Source of the DNA: Hyphococcus sp.
Lineage (GTDB): Bacteria > Pseudomonadota > Alphaproteobacteria > Caulobacterales > Parvularculaceae
DNA length: 33,368 bases
NCBI GenBank assembly: GCA_021776415.1
Contig: JAJFFY010000059.1
Location: forward strand, 1-33,368
Direction of reading: 5' to 3'
The position numbers were made by a program, and so were the translations under genes. Position 1 is the stretch's first letter, and every line of letters starts with the position of its first letter. This document shows positions 32,967 to 33,368 of the stretch, piece after piece. The notes beneath the pieces are model-generated. The model saw only the letters and a program-made list of their open reading frames with translations. It searched no databases and was not told where the DNA came from.

Positions 32967-33368
32967 ATGGCCGTAAAACGTAAAACTGCTAAGAAGAAAG
33001 CTCCGGCGAAGAAAAAGGCGCCTGCCAAGCGCGCCGCTGCGAAGAAAGCACCCGCTAAAAGAGCGGCTGCGAAAAAAGCGCCGGCCCGCAAGGCTCCAGC
33101 GAAAAAAGCAGCAGCCAAAAAAGCGCTGCCGGATACGCTGACACTGAAGCACCTCGCAGCTGAACTCAGTGAAAAACACGGCTATCCGAAAAAGGATTGC
33201 GAAGCATTTCTTGGCGATTTTGTCGACACGATGGGCGCCTATCTGAAAAAAGGCAAAAAGCTGCGCATCTCCGGCCTTGGCATTATGCAGGTCAGAAAAC
33301 GCGCCGCCCGTTGGGGTCGCAACCCGGCAACTGGCGAACGCATCCGCATCAAAGCGGCGAAAAAAGTC
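32967..33368 (+). CDS. HU-family DNA-binding protein with histone H1-like N-terminal tail (partial, cut by window edge)
   Basis: 134 codons are seen without a stop. The first 53 residues (MAVKRKTAKKKAPAKKKAPA and onward) are built almost entirely of Lys, Ala, Pro and Arg in repeats like APAKK and AAAKKA, as in eukaryotic histone H1 tails. From about residue 55 the HU/IHF fold follows: LTLKHLAAELSEKHGYPKKD, FLGDFVDTMGAYLKKGKKLR, ISGLGIMQVRKRAARWGRNP with the DNA-inserting arm ATGERIRIKAAKKV. The ribosome site AAGGATCGAG precedes ATG 32967. HU normally bends and compacts DNA as a dimer of about 90-residue subunits. The basic tail should strengthen DNA compaction, as proposed for HU with N-terminal extensions in Deinococcus. 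The start of the C-terminal arm is present and the end is missing. Confidence 0.9.
   Translation, partial: MAVKRKTAKKKAPAKKKAPAKRAAAKKAPAKRAAAKKAPARKAPAKKAAAKKALPDTLTLKHLAAELSEKHGYPKKDCEAFLGDFVDTMGAYLKKGKKLRISGLGIMQVRKRAARWGRNPATGERIRIKAAKKV

Overview
The window is chromosomal DNA of an alphaproteobacterium, probably from the Caulobacterales/Parvularculales/Hyphomonadaceae side of the class. Four things point there. The block rne (minus) / AMIN-amidase / PBP1a / prfB, with M48 protease and DsbA genes beside it, is a typical alphaproteobacterial arrangement. RNase E has an acidic insertion and ends in the GWW tail known from Caulobacter. TTAA-N7-TTAA (CtrA-type) boxes and GANTC sites occur in intergenic DNA. 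NuoE and NuoF are separated by small membrane ORFs. No taxon was confirmed by a search.

Layout. 1-1600: two mobile elements 60 bp apart. One is the end of an IS5-family element whose transposase carries a classical -1 slippery heptamer. The other is a 1.1 kb rve-integrase element with TGTCCCTA inverted repeats and a frameshifted gene. 1600-2500: an orphan lipoprotein gene and a palindromic dispersed repeat. 2500-8850: a succinate-semialdehyde-type aldehyde dehydrogenase, then an RND efflux adaptor/pump pair. 8968-13662: a compact Entner-Doudoroff operon (zwf-pgl-edd-eda), which converts glucose-6-phosphate to pyruvate and glyceraldehyde-3-phosphate. 13669-14869: a yeast Fcy1-like cytosine deaminase divergent from uracil phosphoribosyltransferase, together a cytosine-to-UMP salvage pair. 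14876-20317: a minus-strand run of DsbA/Com1-like thiol oxidoreductase, M48 metalloprotease with TPRs, and RNase E.

20318-21037 is a 720-bp divergent control region with a perfect CtrA box, two GANTC sites, several hairpins and a second copy of the dispersed repeat. 21038-26834: N-acetylmuramoyl-L-alanine amidase, a class A PBP with an unusual long acidic cytoplasmic tail, and prfB with its +1 programmed frameshift. 26905-28995: an Lrp/AsnC regulator behind a 12-bp palindrome, followed by a FAD/NAD(P)-binding protein. 28996-29567 is AT-rich non-coding DNA with a perfect 16-bp hairpin, a second CtrA-type box and a candidate small RNA: promoter-like hexamers, a 5' hairpin with a C-rich loop, and a very strong intrinsic terminator. 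29568-32837: a DUF3885-like protein, then nuoE, two small membrane proteins and nuoF, without nuoD upstream or nuoG downstream. 32967-end: an HU-family DNA-binding protein with a histone-H1-like lysine/alanine tail, cut by the window edge.

The most interesting unexplained signal is the candidate sRNA at about 29311-29515. The others worth attention are the CtrA boxes, the PBP1a acidic tail, the HU/H1-like fusion and the detached nuoEF cluster.
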